Positions 33,939 through 42,254 of a stretch of 64,000 nucleotides of DNA are shown piece by piece (position 1 is the stretch's first letter; every line of letters begins with the position of its first letter). The DNA is from JBCCOW01 sp039025855 (GTDB taxonomy: Bacteria > Planctomycetota > Phycisphaerae > Phycisphaerales > Phycisphaeraceae). A model generated the notes under the pieces. The model was not told the origin of the DNA and did not search any database. It saw only the letters and a program-made list of their open reading frames with translations. The stretch covers positions 1 to 64,000 of the forward strand of contig JBCCNL010000003.1 in NCBI GenBank assembly GCA_039025855.1, read 5' to 3'. Made by a program: the position numbers and the translations under genes.

Positions 33939-35129
33939 TCACAGACCGGGCACATCCACCCAGCGCTTCTCCTTCCACGACTGCATCCCGAGCTCCGCGA
34001 GCTGGACGCCCTTCGCGCCTTCACGCAGCGACCAGGGGAACGGTTCGTCCAACGCGACGTGGCGCAAGAAAAGCTCCCACTGCACCTTGAACGCGTTGTC
34101 GTAGGCGATGTTGTTCGGTACCTGCTGCCAGCCGTCATAGAAGTCGATCGGCTGCGGGATATCCGGGTTCCACACGGGCTTCGGCGTCTCGGCGGCGGAC
34201 TGAACCATGACCTCACGCAGCCCCGCGACTGCCGATCCCTTGGTGCCGTCGATCTGGACGGTGAGCAGGTCGTCGCGGCGGACGCGGGTGCACCACGACG
34301 AGTTGAACTGGCACATCGTGCCGTCCTCCAAGAGGAACATCGCGTAGGCGGAGTCGTCCGAGGTGGCGTCGTAGACGTTGCCGGATTCGTCGCGGCGTTG
34401 GTCGAGGTCGGTGTTCCCGTGGGCGACCAGCGACTTGATGGGGCCGAACAGGTTTTCGATGACGTACTGCCAGTGGCAGAACATATCGATCATGATGCCG
34501 CCGCCGTCCTCAGCCCGGTAGTTCCAACTGGGGCGTTGGGCGGGCTGGTCGAGGTCCATCCCGGTGAAGACCCAGTAGCCGAACTCGCCGCGGACGCTGA
34601 GGATGTCACCAAAGAAGCCGAGTTCTTTGAGCATCGCGACTTTGCGGAAGCTGGGCAGCCAGAGCTTGTCCTGGACCACGCCGTTCTTCTTGCCCGCCTT
34701 CTCGATCAGCTCGGCGAGGCGGAGGGCTTCCTTCGTTTCGGTCGCGGTCGGTTTTTCGCAGTAGACCGCCTTGATGGTGTCGGAGGCGGCGGCCATTTCG
34801 AGGAACCCGGCGCGTTGCAGCGTGCCCGACGCATCGAAGAACACCTCGTCGTCGCCGCCCCCGGAATACTTGCCCGCGATCGCGCCGGCCACGTCGGTGG
34901 TGTATTTGTACGGCTCACCGATCGCGCCGGGGCCGTGCGCCTCGGCGAGGGCCTTGAGCTTGTTCTCGTTCCGGCCGGTCAGGATCGGGTCGGGCATGAG
35001 TGTCAGGTCGGGCGAGACGCGGACGCCGCCCTGCTCGATGATCGCGGTCACCGACCGGATCAGGTGCTGGTTGGTGCCCATGCGTCCGGTGACGCCATTC
35101 ATCACGATGCCGATGCGTTGGGTGGTCAT
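33939..35129 (-). CDS. Gfo/Idh/MocA-family oxidoreductase
   Basis: A 396-residue NAD(P)-dependent sugar dehydrogenase-like protein. The nucleotide-binding start is IGIVMNGVTGRMGTNQHLIR, with a GxxGxMG pattern instead of the usual GxGxxG, and the catalytic-lysine motif reads YCEKPTATE. The C-terminal domain has GGGIMIDMFCHWQYVIENL. ATG 35129 is chosen over an ATG ten codons upstream because AAAGGA lies about 10 bases before it. Together with the TIM-barrel isomerase it probably oxidises and isomerises a sugar or uronate released by neighbouring enzymes. The strand composition changes inside this gene near 34.0 kb. Confidence 0.85.
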   Translation of the reverse strand: MTTQRIGIVMNGVTGRMGTNQHLIRSVTAIIEQGGVRVSPDLTLMPDPILTGRNENKLKALAEAHGPGAIGEPYKYTTDVAGAIAGKYSGGGDDEVFFDASGTLQRAGFLEMAAASDTIKAVYCEKPTATETKEALRLAELIEKAGKKNGVVQDKLWLPSFRKVAMLKELGFFGDILSVRGEFGYWVFTGMDLDQPAQRPSWNYRAEDGGGIMIDMFCHWQYVIENLFGPIKSLVAHGNTDLDQRRDESGNVYDATSDDSAYAMFLLEDGTMCQFNSSWCTRVRRDDLLTVQIDGTKGSAVAGLREVMVQSAAETPKPVWNPDIPQPIDFYDGWQQVPNNIAYDNAFKVQWELFLRHVALDEPFPWSLREGAKGVQLAELGMQSWKEKRWVDVPGL

Positions 35130-35233
35130 AACAGAGTTCCTTTCACGCATAAGCATCCCGGAGTAAGCCCGCGATGACAGCCCGTGTTTACGCCACAGTG
35201 ATTAGCGCATCCAGACACTCGACGCGGGAGCCG

Positions 35234-36109
35234 TCACATGCGTGTCGGGTCGTTGCGGTAGGCCTGGGGGGTCTGCCCGGCCTGCTGCTTGAACCATCGG
35301 GTAAAGGCGGGCGGCGAGGGGAACCCCAGGGCCAGGCCGATGTCCCGGACGCTGCGGTCGGGGTCGGCCAGGAGCTGCATGGCGGCCCGGGCGCGGCGGG
35401 CGTTGATGAACGCCAATGGCGTGCAGCCCATCACCGCCTTGAATCGGCGGGCGAAGTGGCGGGTGGAGACGTGGCTGAGTTCTGCCAGTTCGGTGAGCGC
35501 GGGAGGATCATCGAGCCGGTTGTCGATGAGCTCGATGAGCTGGCCCAGCGGCAGGCGCTCGTCGGGGCGGGACCCGGTGAGGATGGCCTCGCTCGTGAGC
35601 TGGGTGCCCGCGGAGGTGATCGAATCGGCGGTGGGCCAGAGGGCGATCACGCGCGAAACCGCGGAAAGCAGCAGCGTGTTCTCGTTAGGTTGGGCCTCGT
35701 GAAGCCGGACGAGCTCCTCGAAGGCGCGCTGCAACGCCGCGGGCGGGGGCTGGTCTGTCAGGAGCCCCGGGAAGAGCCCGGAGAAGGGGGTATCGCGGCG
35801 TTCTCGGACCGCGAGCTTGAGGTGGTAGACGTGGCCGTTGGCGCGGTCGGGTTCGAGAGAGTAGCCGTGCGGCGTGCCTGGGGGTGTGGCCATCATCGAG
35901 CACCTGCGCAGCGGGTGCCGGGCGTCGCGGATGACCGCCTGGCCGCCGCAGCGGACCATCAGGTCGAACTGGAGCATCCACGGGTGCCGGTGGGTATCGA
36001 TCGACAGCGACCGCTGGAGCGGATGATGCGTGACCTGCTCGACGGTGGTTCGGCCGTCGAAGAGCGAGCCACAGAGCCCGCGGAGCTGATTCTCGATGGT
36101 TCCGTTCAT
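35234..36109 (-). CDS. AraC-family transcriptional regulator
   Basis: A 291-residue regulator. The N-terminal half is a cupin-like sensing domain (HRHPWMLQFDLMVRCGG), and the C-terminal 100 residues hold two helix-turn-helix units, LTELAELSHVSTRHFARRFK and RDIGLALGFPSPPAFTRWFK. It is divergent from the GH88 operon with an 87-base gap that probably holds its operators, and lies upstream of the Gfo/Idh gene on its own strand. It is a likely sugar-responsive activator of both flanks. ATG 36109 is used because the open frame upstream is antisense to the GH88 gene. Confidence 0.9.
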   Translation of the reverse strand: MNGTIENQLRGLCGSLFDGRTTVEQVTHHPLQRSLSIDTHRHPWMLQFDLMVRCGGQAVIRDARHPLRRCSMMATPPGTPHGYSLEPDRANGHVYHLKLAVRERRDTPFSGLFPGLLTDQPPPAALQRAFEELVRLHEAQPNENTLLLSAVSRVIALWPTADSITSAGTQLTSEAILTGSRPDERLPLGQLIELIDNRLDDPPALTELAELSHVSTRHFARRFKAVMGCTPLAFINARRARAAMQLLADPDRSVRDIGLALGFPSPPAFTRWFKQQAGQTPQAYRNDPTRM

Positions 36110-36196
36110 AAACGATATTACCTGATCGAGACACACGATGTCTGAAAAAGATCGGGCAGTATCGGTGCAAGAGACTACTTTTACGTCGAGGCCAAC

Positions 36197-37651
36197 ATGC
36201 TGAACATCGATACAAAACTGGAACCCGCCCAATTGGTTGACGCGTCGGTCCGTGTGGCGGAACTGGCTGCGGCCAAGGCCCGGACGATCGAGCGGGTCTG
36301 GGACCCGGCAAAAGGGACGCCGGTCTTCACGGTGGAGGGTCGCTATACGACGCGCGGATGGACGGAATGGACGCAGGGGTTCGTCTATGGCTGCATGATC
36401 CTTGCCGGGGACATGCTCCGTGATGAGAAGCTCATCGAGTTGGGCCGCCGTCGCACAATCAACCGGATGCTGCCGCACGTGACGCATACCGGCGTGCACG
36501 ACCACGGGTTCAACAACCTCTCGACCTACGGCAACCTGCTGCGGCTGCTGAAGGAGGGCCGGGCTGCGTATGACGGGTGGGAAGAGCTGGCGTATCGGAA
36601 CGCGATCGCGGCGTCGGGTGCGGTGCAGGCGTCGCGTTGGTCCGGGACCGCTCCGGTTGATTCGGAGCTGACCGCTCATGCGCCGGCGTTGGGTTACATC
36701 TATTCGTTCAACGGCCCGCACTCGCTGTTCATCGACACGATGAGGACGACGCGGATCCTCGGTGCCGCCTGGCGGTTGGGGCACACGCTGATGCACGAGG
36801 GCGACCGGGCGGCCGACCTGCTCAAGCGTTCGGTGCTGCACGGGCTTACGACGAGCCAGTACATCGTGTTTCACGGCGCGGGTGCCGACGCGACGGCTCC
36901 GTACAACGAGAGCCACTACAACGTCGCGGGGCGGACGGCCCACGAGGGGACGTTCAACCGCAACGACGGCGCGTTCCGGGCGCGTGCGACGCAGCAGGGC
37001 TATTCGCCGTTCTCGACCTGGACGCGGGGGCTGGCCTGGGCGATGTGCGGGTATGGCGAAGAGCTCGAGTTCTTTGGCACGCTCGATGCGGCGGAGTTCA
37101 AGAAGTCGGTCGGGTTGACCAAGAGCGCGGTGATGAAGGTGTATCGCCGGAACGCGATCGAGACCTGCGACCATTACCTCAAGGACATCGCGTGTACGGA
37201 CGGGGTGTGCTACTGGGACGACGGCGGGCCGGGGCTTGCCCAGCTACCCGGCTGGGCGGACCGCCCCGCGGACCCGTTCAACGACCACGAGCCGGTGGAC
37301 AGCTCGGCGTCGGCGATCGCCGCGCAGGGGTTGATCCGGTTGGGTCGGCATCTGGGCGGCAAGCGTGGTGACCGGTACGTCAGTGCGGGGCTGACGATCG
37401 CCCGGACGCTGTTTCACGAGCCGTACCTCTCGACACGGCGCGGGCATCAGGGCTTGCTACTGCACACGATCTATCACTGGCCGAACCGCTGGGACCATGT
37501 GCCCGAGGGGGCGTCGGTGGCGCAGGGGGAAAGCAGCATGTGGGGCGACTACCACTTGATCGAATTGGCCCACCTGATCGCTCGGTTGGGTAAGCCGCGG
37601 ACGTTTGGTCGATACCCCACGTTCTTCAGCGGGATGGGGCCGAAGGACTGA
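36197..37651 (+). CDS. GH88-like unsaturated glucuronyl hydrolase
   Basis: A 484-residue alpha6/alpha6-barrel enzyme predicted to split unsaturated uronyl residues from oligosaccharides made by polysaccharide lyases. Matching positions: HDHGFNNLSTYGNL (first catalytic Asp region), HSLFIDTMRTTRILGAAWRL (second), YSPFSTWTRGLAWAM and VDSSASAIAAQGLIRLGRHL. It is longer than typical GH88 members by about 100 residues. No signal peptide is seen, so it probably acts in the cytoplasm on imported oligosaccharides. It starts an operon with an SDR and a Gfo/Idh gene and is divergent from an AraC regulator. Rhamnogalacturonyl-type GH105 activity is a less likely alternative. Confidence 0.83.
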   Translation: MLNIDTKLEPAQLVDASVRVAELAAAKARTIERVWDPAKGTPVFTVEGRYTTRGWTEWTQGFVYGCMILAGDMLRDEKLIELGRRRTINRMLPHVTHTGVHDHGFNNLSTYGNLLRLLKEGRAAYDGWEELAYRNAIAASGAVQASRWSGTAPVDSELTAHAPALGYIYSFNGPHSLFIDTMRTTRILGAAWRLGHTLMHEGDRAADLLKRSVLHGLTTSQYIVFHGAGADATAPYNESHYNVAGRTAHEGTFNRNDGAFRARATQQGYSPFSTWTRGLAWAMCGYGEELEFFGTLDAAEFKKSVGLTKSAVMKVYRRNAIETCDHYLKDIACTDGVCYWDDGGPGLAQLPGWADRPADPFNDHEPVDSSASAIAAQGLIRLGRHLGGKRGDRYVSAGLTIARTLFHEPYLSTRRGHQGLLLHTIYHWPNRWDHVPEGASVAQGESSMWGDYHLIELAHLIARLGKPRTFGRYPTFFSGMGPKD

Positions 37652-37669
37652 ACTGGAAAGGCTTGCTGG

Positions 37670-38458
37670 ATGTCGGAAACACGGAAGGTTGCGTTGGTCA
37701 CGGGGGGTGGTCGGGGTATCGGTTTGGGGATCGCCAAGGCATTGGCGGTTGAGGGGTTTGATGTCGCGTTCAGCGGGCGGAAGCCTGCGGCGGAGGTGGA
37801 GGCGTCGGTGGAGGCGATCCGTGCGGCTGGGGATGACGCGACGCGTGTCCTGTATGTGCAGTCGGATGTGTCGGACGCGGCGGGGCGTGAGGCGTTGGTG
37901 TCGTCCGTCGAGGCGGAGTTCGGGGCGTTGCATGTGCTGGTGAATAACGCGGGGGTCGCGCCGGACGTGCGGGCGGACATGATGGAGGCGACGGAGGCGA
38001 GCTTCGATCGGCTGATCGATATCAACCTGAAGGGGCCCTACTTCCTGACGCAGCTCGTGGCGCAGTGGATGCGGCGTCAGCACGAGGCGGACAGCGGCTT
38101 CAGGGGTAGCGTGATCTATGTCGGGTCGATCTCGGCGACGGTGGTGAGCACGAACCGCGGGGACTATTGCATCAGCAAGGCGGGGATTGCGATGTCGGCG
38201 CAGCTCTGGGCCGCGCGGCTGGCGGAGTTCGGGTGTGCGGCTTATGAGGTACGGCCCGGGGTGACGGCAACGGACATGACCTCGGGGGTGAAGGAGAAGT
38301 ACGACAGGCTGATCGCTGAGGGGCTGACGGTCGAGCCGCGTTGGGGCTTGCCGGAGGATGTGGGGTCGGCGGTCGCGGTGCTGGCGACGGGCCGGCTACC
38401 GTACGCTCCGGGCCAGGTGATTCACGTCGATGGCGGCCTCACCCTGCAGCGGTTGTGA
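37670..38458 (+). CDS. Short-chain dehydrogenase/reductase
   Basis: A 262-residue classical SDR. Cofactor motif TGGGRGIGLGIA at residues 11-22, NNAGVAPD near 90, catalytic serine in VGSISA and YCISK active site near 167. The downstream PGxxxT and GGLT ends are typical. It lies 18 bases after the GH88 gene and 34 bases before a Gfo/Idh gene, with a purine-rich GGAAAGG upstream. In this context it may reduce a keto-uronate or ketose made from the GH88 product, but FabG-like specificity cannot be excluded. Confidence 0.87.
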   Translation: MSETRKVALVTGGGRGIGLGIAKALAVEGFDVAFSGRKPAAEVEASVEAIRAAGDDATRVLYVQSDVSDAAGREALVSSVEAEFGALHVLVNNAGVAPDVRADMMEATEASFDRLIDINLKGPYFLTQLVAQWMRRQHEADSGFRGSVIYVGSISATVVSTNRGDYCISKAGIAMSAQLWAARLAEFGCAAYEVRPGVTATDMTSGVKEKYDRLIAEGLTVEPRWGLPEDVGSAVAVLATGRLPYAPGQVIHVDGGLTLQRL

Positions 38459-38492
38459 CGGTGACGTTGGCTGACGCGTTGGAGCGTGATGG

Positions 38493-39689
38493 ATGACTGA
38501 AACCCAAGCCAGTGCGGAGCATCGGGCGGAACCCGTGCGTCCGGTGCGGTTGGGGATGGCCGGTGTCAACGGCTACGGTGGGTCGCTGCTGGATTCGATC
38601 GAGGCGTTCGGTCTCGAGCTGGACGTCCCGCTCGAGACGGCGGCGGTGTATGAGGCGTTCCCGGAGCGGGCGCCTGAGCGGTTGGCGGCGCTCGAGGCGT
38701 CGGGTGTCCGGGTGTACACGGAGTACGACGCGATGCTGGCGGATGACGCGGTGGATGCGGTGTGGCTGCCGGTGCCGATCCACCTGCATCTGGAGATGAC
38801 GCGGCGGGCGTTGCGTGCGGGCAAGCCAGTGATGTGCGAGAAGCCGGCGGCGGGCGCGACGGCGGATGTGGACGCGATGATTGGGGAGCGTGATGCCGCG
38901 GGGTTGCCGGTGCTGATTGGTTTTCAAGAGGTGTACGACCCGTTGACGCGGGTGGTGAAGCAGCGGCTGATGGACGGGATGCTCGGGACGGTTCGGCGGG
39001 TGAGTGTGCGGGCGTGCTGGCCGAGGGACGCGTCGTATTTCGCAAGGAGTAACTGGGCGGGGCGCCGGGAGGTGGAGGGTCGGCCCGTGCACGACAGCCC
39101 GCTGGCGAACGCGTTGGCGCACTTCGTGAACCTGTCGCTGCTGTTTGCGGGTGTGGATCGTCTTGACCGGGCGGCGGACCCGTCTGATGTTCGGGCTACG
39201 CTGTCCCGGGCGAACCCGATCGAGAACTTCGACACGGTGACGCTGGCGTGTGCGACCGATGCGGGGCCGGAGGTGATGGTGTGGCTGACGCATGCGAGCG
39301 AGCAGAGCATCAGCCCGGTGATCCGTGTGGACGGGGACGCGGGGATGCTGACGCGGGACTTGCGGGAGGTCCGGATCAAACGGCCGGGCTTGGCCGACGA
39401 GGTGTGGCCGGTCGATGGGCGGAACCGTCGGCCGATGTTTACCGCGTTCGGGTGTGCGGTGAGGGGTGAGCCGTGCGCGGATTCGTTGCTGGCGACGCTG
39501 GAGTTGGCTCGTCCGCACACGCGGTTGGTGGATCAGCTCACCGCGTGTGAGATTCAGACGGTTGATGCCGCGGGATTCGTGGAGCAGGTCCAGCCGAACG
39601 GTGCGGTGCTTCGTTGTTTGCCCGGCATCGAGGAGCGGTTCGCGCGCGCCCAGGAGACCGGCGAGGCGCCGCTTGCGGACCTGTGGTAG
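38493..39689 (+). CDS. Gfo/Idh/MocA-family oxidoreductase
   Basis: A 398-residue dehydrogenase-like protein. Nucleotide-binding RLGMAGVNGYGGSLLDSI near residue 16, catalytic-lysine motif MCEKPAAGAT near 118, then typical C-terminal sheets. A GGAG sequence lies before the ATG. Last gene of the GH88 operon. It is only distantly similar to the other Gfo/Idh protein at 34-35 kb, so it is not a recent duplicate. Probable role in sugar acid or inositol-like oxidation; substrate unknown. Confidence 0.85.
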   Translation: MTETQASAEHRAEPVRPVRLGMAGVNGYGGSLLDSIEAFGLELDVPLETAAVYEAFPERAPERLAALEASGVRVYTEYDAMLADDAVDAVWLPVPIHLHLEMTRRALRAGKPVMCEKPAAGATADVDAMIGERDAAGLPVLIGFQEVYDPLTRVVKQRLMDGMLGTVRRVSVRACWPRDASYFARSNWAGRREVEGRPVHDSPLANALAHFVNLSLLFAGVDRLDRAADPSDVRATLSRANPIENFDTVTLACATDAGPEVMVWLTHASEQSISPVIRVDGDAGMLTRDLREVRIKRPGLADEVWPVDGRNRRPMFTAFGCAVRGEPCADSLLATLELARPHTRLVDQLTACEIQTVDAAGFVEQVQPNGAVLRCLPGIEERFARAQETGEAPLADLW

Positions 39690-39740
39690 GCGGCGGGTTC
39701 CGGGGCGGTTGGGCTTGGGCTGGCGTGATGCGGGGTTCGG

Positions 39741-40250
39741 TCAGGCCTCGCCGCGTGCAGGGTAGCCGTGTTTGACGATGTAGCTGAAGCCGGTGAGGAG
39801 TTCCTGGATCGCCGGCCGGGTGAACGGCATGGTCTGGATGCTGGCGGCGAACAACGTGCCGTCGGGCCGAACGACGAAGAGGCCCGGCTCGCTAAAGAGT
39901 TCGGGCTCGCCGGGGTTGATGGCCTTGGATACGTAGAGCCCCCACGTCCGCGCTTCCTCGATCGTTAGGCCGTAGGCCATCGGGAGGCGGTCGATGCCCC
40001 ATTCGTCTTTGCTCTTCTGTGCCCGTTCGTGGCTGTCGCTGCTGATCGCCACCGCCGCGATGCCCAGCTCGGCCAGCTCGTCGAGCTTCCGCTCGATGCT
40101 CCGCAGGTAGTTCTTGCAGATCGGGCAGTGGTAGCCGCGGTAGAAGAACAGAAAGGTGAAGTGGCTCGGCTTGGAGGCATTGAGTGTCCACTGCTCGCCG
40201 TCGAGGGTTGGGAGGCTTAACGGTGGCACTTGGGTCTGTGGTTTGATCAT
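39741..40250 (-). CDS. Peroxiredoxin-like redoxin (AhpC/TSA family)
   Basis: A 169-residue thioredoxin-fold protein. The active region YRGYHCPICKNYLRSIE has a CPIC pair, and VRPDGTLFAASIQTMPFTRP follows. This CxxC subgroup is known as peroxiredoxin-like or DUF899-adjacent and probably reduces peroxides or disulfides. It lies 68 bases downstream of the MdaB-like gene on the same strand, so both may answer to the TetR regulator. No signal peptide. Confidence 0.82.
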   Translation of the reverse strand: MIKPQTQVPPLSLPTLDGEQWTLNASKPSHFTFLFFYRGYHCPICKNYLRSIERKLDELAELGIAAVAISSDSHERAQKSKDEWGIDRLPMAYGLTIEEARTWGLYVSKAINPGEPELFSEPGLFVVRPDGTLFAASIQTMPFTRPAIQELLTGFSYIVKHGYPARGEA

Positions 40251-40318
40251 GGCGGACGGGTCTTTCGAAACGCGGTGTGTGGTTGATGTCTACGGAAGGG
40301 GTGAGGGGTGACGCGTTG

Positions 40319-40915
40319 CTAGGACACGGGCGGGAAGGCCTCGGCGAGATGCCGACGGAAGCGGTCGAAGTCGTTGTCGATCTCGGGGTTCTTCATCACG
40401 TCGTGAGACGCGAAGGTCGGCAACGGCTCCATGCCGAAGAAGCGGAAGTTGAGGTGCATTGGCCAGAACAGGTCGTCGAGCGTCTTGCCCTCGAAGAACG
40501 TCTGCGTCGGGTCGCCGAACGAGTCCGCGGGGGCGTTGAGCGTGAGCGACATGAGGTATTTCTTGCCGGTCAGGGTGCCGCCTGTGCCGTACTGGCGTGA
40601 CGGGTCGCTGCGGGTCCGCCCGTCGCCGTCGCAGAGGCGTCCGTCCATCCCGAACGAGTAGACGTGGTCCATGTATTTCTTGAAGCTCCAGGGCACGCCC
40701 ATCCAGTTCACGGGCGACTGCAGGAGGATCGCGTCGGCCCATTGGTGTTTTTCGATCTCGGCGTCCACCTTCCAGTCGTCCTTCATGGTGGTGAGCTGGG
40801 TCGTGTAGCCCGAGGCGTTGAGGTGTTCGAGGGCCATGTCGGTCAGCGTCGTGTTGAGCTGGCCGGTCGAGAACGCGTAGGCCTCGTGGGCGTTGATCAG
40901 GAACACGTTTTTCAT
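40319..40915 (-). CDS. NAD(P)H quinone oxidoreductase, MdaB-like
   Basis: A 198-residue flavodoxin-fold quinone reductase. Motifs: VFLINAHEAYAFSTGQLN at the flavin phosphate loop, DAILLQSPVNWMGVPWSFKK (the MdaB-type W-x-x-P-(W)-KK block), and the YLMSLTLNAPADSFGD stretch. MdaB reduces quinones by two electrons and protects from redox stress. It is divergent from tetR with two operator-like palindromes between them and is followed by a peroxiredoxin-like gene, forming a likely electrophile or quinone stress unit. Confidence 0.87.
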   Translation of the reverse strand: MKNVFLINAHEAYAFSTGQLNTTLTDMALEHLNASGYTTQLTTMKDDWKVDAEIEKHQWADAILLQSPVNWMGVPWSFKKYMDHVYSFGMDGRLCDGDGRTRSDPSRQYGTGGTLTGKKYLMSLTLNAPADSFGDPTQTFFEGKTLDDLFWPMHLNFRFFGMEPLPTFASHDVMKNPEIDNDFDRFRRHLAEAFPPVS

Positions 40916-40970
40916 GGGTGTGCGTTGTCCAAGTGGGTCACGGAAGGGTTGAAGTGTTCGGCCGGCCCGC

Positions 40971-40985
40971 CCGACCGATCGGTAG
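40971..40985. promoter_or_regulatory. TetR operator, mdaB-proximal
   Basis: CCGACCGATCGGTAG, containing a 10-bp palindrome. It differs at one base from the second site, 42 bp away (start to start), about four helical turns. Confidence 0.7.
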
Positions 40986-41001
40986 GCTAGCGAAGCGGTG
41001 A

Positions 41002-41030
41002 TTGACCGTCAACCGACCGGTCGGTAGCTT
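41002..41030 (+). promoter_or_regulatory. tetR promoter
   Basis: TTGACC at 41002-41007 and TAGCTT at 41025-41030 with a 17-base spacer. Start would fall near the ATG at 41037, giving a leaderless message. The tetR-proximal operator fills the spacer, which predicts autorepression. Confidence 0.6.
41013..41027. promoter_or_regulatory. TetR operator, tetR-proximal
   Basis: CCGACCGGTCGGTAG, containing a 14-bp perfect palindrome ACCGACCGGTCGGT (41012-41025). Same sequence as the first site except one base. Confidence 0.75.
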
Positions 41031-41036
41031 GGGCGG

Positions 41037-41606
41037 ATGCGTGAACAGATCCTCGATGCCGCCGAGCGGTTGGTTCAGAACCGTGGGCTCAGTGCCGTGT
41101 CATTTCAGGACCTGGCCGATGCGGTGGGGCTCCGGAAGGCGAGCCTCTTCCACCACATCAAGAACAAGGACGAGCTCGGCAGGCTGCTGATCCAGCGGTG
41201 TGGCACCAAGCATGGCCCACGCTACGCGGCCGTGATCGAGCAGGACACGGACGCCCCGGCCAAGCTCCGGGGCATCGCCAAGCTGTTTGAGGACGACCTC
41301 CATGCCGGGGAGCCGTGCCTCATGGCGGCGCTGGGGTCGAGTCTGGATGCCCTGTCGGAGTCTGCGGTTGTCGAGCTCAACGCCGCAGCGGAGGCGTCGG
41401 TGGCCCGCTTCGGGTTGGTCTTCGCGCAGGGCAGGAGCGAGGGCTCGCTGGCATTTGAGGGGTCGGCCGAAGACGCGGCGATGGGTTTTTTTGCGATGTT
41501 GGAAGGGATGCAGACGCTCTGCCGAGCGGCGGGAGACGCGTCGTCCTTTGGCCGGTGCGTTTCGACTTACATCGCCGCGGTGACGGTTCCGGAAGGGGTT
41601 GCCTGA
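41037..41606 (+). CDS. TetR-family repressor
   Basis: A 189-residue regulator. The N-terminal helix-turn-helix reads ILDAAERLVQNRGLSAVSFQ and DLADAVGLRKASLFHHIKNK, standard for the family. The C-terminal ligand-binding half is helical with a cysteine at CLMAAL. It begins at the ATG 11 bases after a 14-bp palindrome. Divergent from the quinone reductase gene and likely represses both, similar in layout to NemR-type electrophile sensors. The ligand is inferred, not seen. The gene is followed at once by tRNA-Ser on the other strand. Confidence 0.9.
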   Translation: MREQILDAAERLVQNRGLSAVSFQDLADAVGLRKASLFHHIKNKDELGRLLIQRCGTKHGPRYAAVIEQDTDAPAKLRGIAKLFEDDLHAGEPCLMAALGSSLDALSESAVVELNAAAEASVARFGLVFAQGRSEGSLAFEGSAEDAAMGFFAMLEGMQTLCRAAGDASSFGRCVSTYIAAVTVPEGVA

Positions 41607-41637
41607 CTGGCGACCGAGGTGGGGTCCCCCGGGTAAG

Positions 41638-41727
41638 CGGAGCGGGCGGGATTCGAACCCGCGGTAGCGGTATAACCACTACGACGATTTAGCAAACCGT
41701 TGCCTTCAGCCACTCGGCCACCGCTCC
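41638..41727 (-). tRNA. tRNA-Ser, anticodon GCT
   Basis: A 90-base class II tRNA. Acceptor stem GGAGCGG / CCGCTCC, anticodon loop TTGCTAA (anticodon GCT), long variable arm, T-loop GGTTCGAATCC. CCA is not encoded. Reads AGC and AGU serine codons. Confidence 0.96.
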
Positions 41728-41858
41728 GGTGCGACGCGTCGCGTCGTGAAGTGTGGGAGTATACCGGTTGGCCGGTCGGATGCCGGTCGCGGGGGGTGGC
41801 TCGGAGGTTGGTTTTGGGACAGCAGACGGCAGCACGGACGGCAGGCGGCGGGGTGGTG

Positions 41859-42254
41859 GTGAGGGTGGTGGTCCGGGTGGTGGACGGGGCTCTGGGAACG
41901 GATCGGCCGGGGGTGGCGAGCGGCGGTGCGGGGGCGGTGGTGTGGTTTGAGGGGGTGGTTCGGCCGGGCGAGGACGGGATGGCGTTGGAGGCGCTTCGGT
42001 ATGAGGTGTATCCGCCGATGACCGAGCGGGTGATGCGGGAGCTGGCGGGTGAGGTGGCGGCGGCGTTCGGGCTCACGGGTTTGGTGGTCGAGCACAGCGT
42101 CGGGCGGGTCGCGGTGGGAGAGACTTCGTTTCGGTTGGGGGTGGCGGCGGAGCATCGCCGGGAGGCGCTGGATGCGATGGACCGGTTCATCGCGCGGATG
42201 AAGGCGGAGGTGCCGATCTGGAAGGTGCCGGTGTTTGCGGGAGGCGAAGGATGA
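41859..42254 (+). CDS. moaE: Molybdopterin synthase catalytic subunit MoaE
   Basis: Transfers sulfur from MoaD to precursor Z, making molybdopterin. Family landmarks: GAGAVVWFEGVVRPGE near the start, LRYEVYPPMTERVMREL, VEHSVGRVAVGE and the catalytic-lysine end VPIWKVPVF. The frame stays open far upstream, but the MoaE fold begins near VVVRVVDGAL, so one of several GTG codons at 41853-41868 must be the start; 41859 is used. Length about 131 residues. moeA overlaps by 4 bases (ATGA). No moaD is adjacent, so the partner is elsewhere. Confidence 0.85.
   Translation: MRVVVRVVDGALGTDRPGVASGGAGAVVWFEGVVRPGEDGMALEALRYEVYPPMTERVMRELAGEVAAAFGLTGLVVEHSVGRVAVGETSFRLGVAAEHRREALDAMDRFIARMKAEVPIWKVPVFAGGEG

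Noticed and set aside
13239..41727. tRNA genes as prophage or island attachment sites
   Set aside because: No integrase and no repeated tRNA 3' end was found near any of the three tRNAs.
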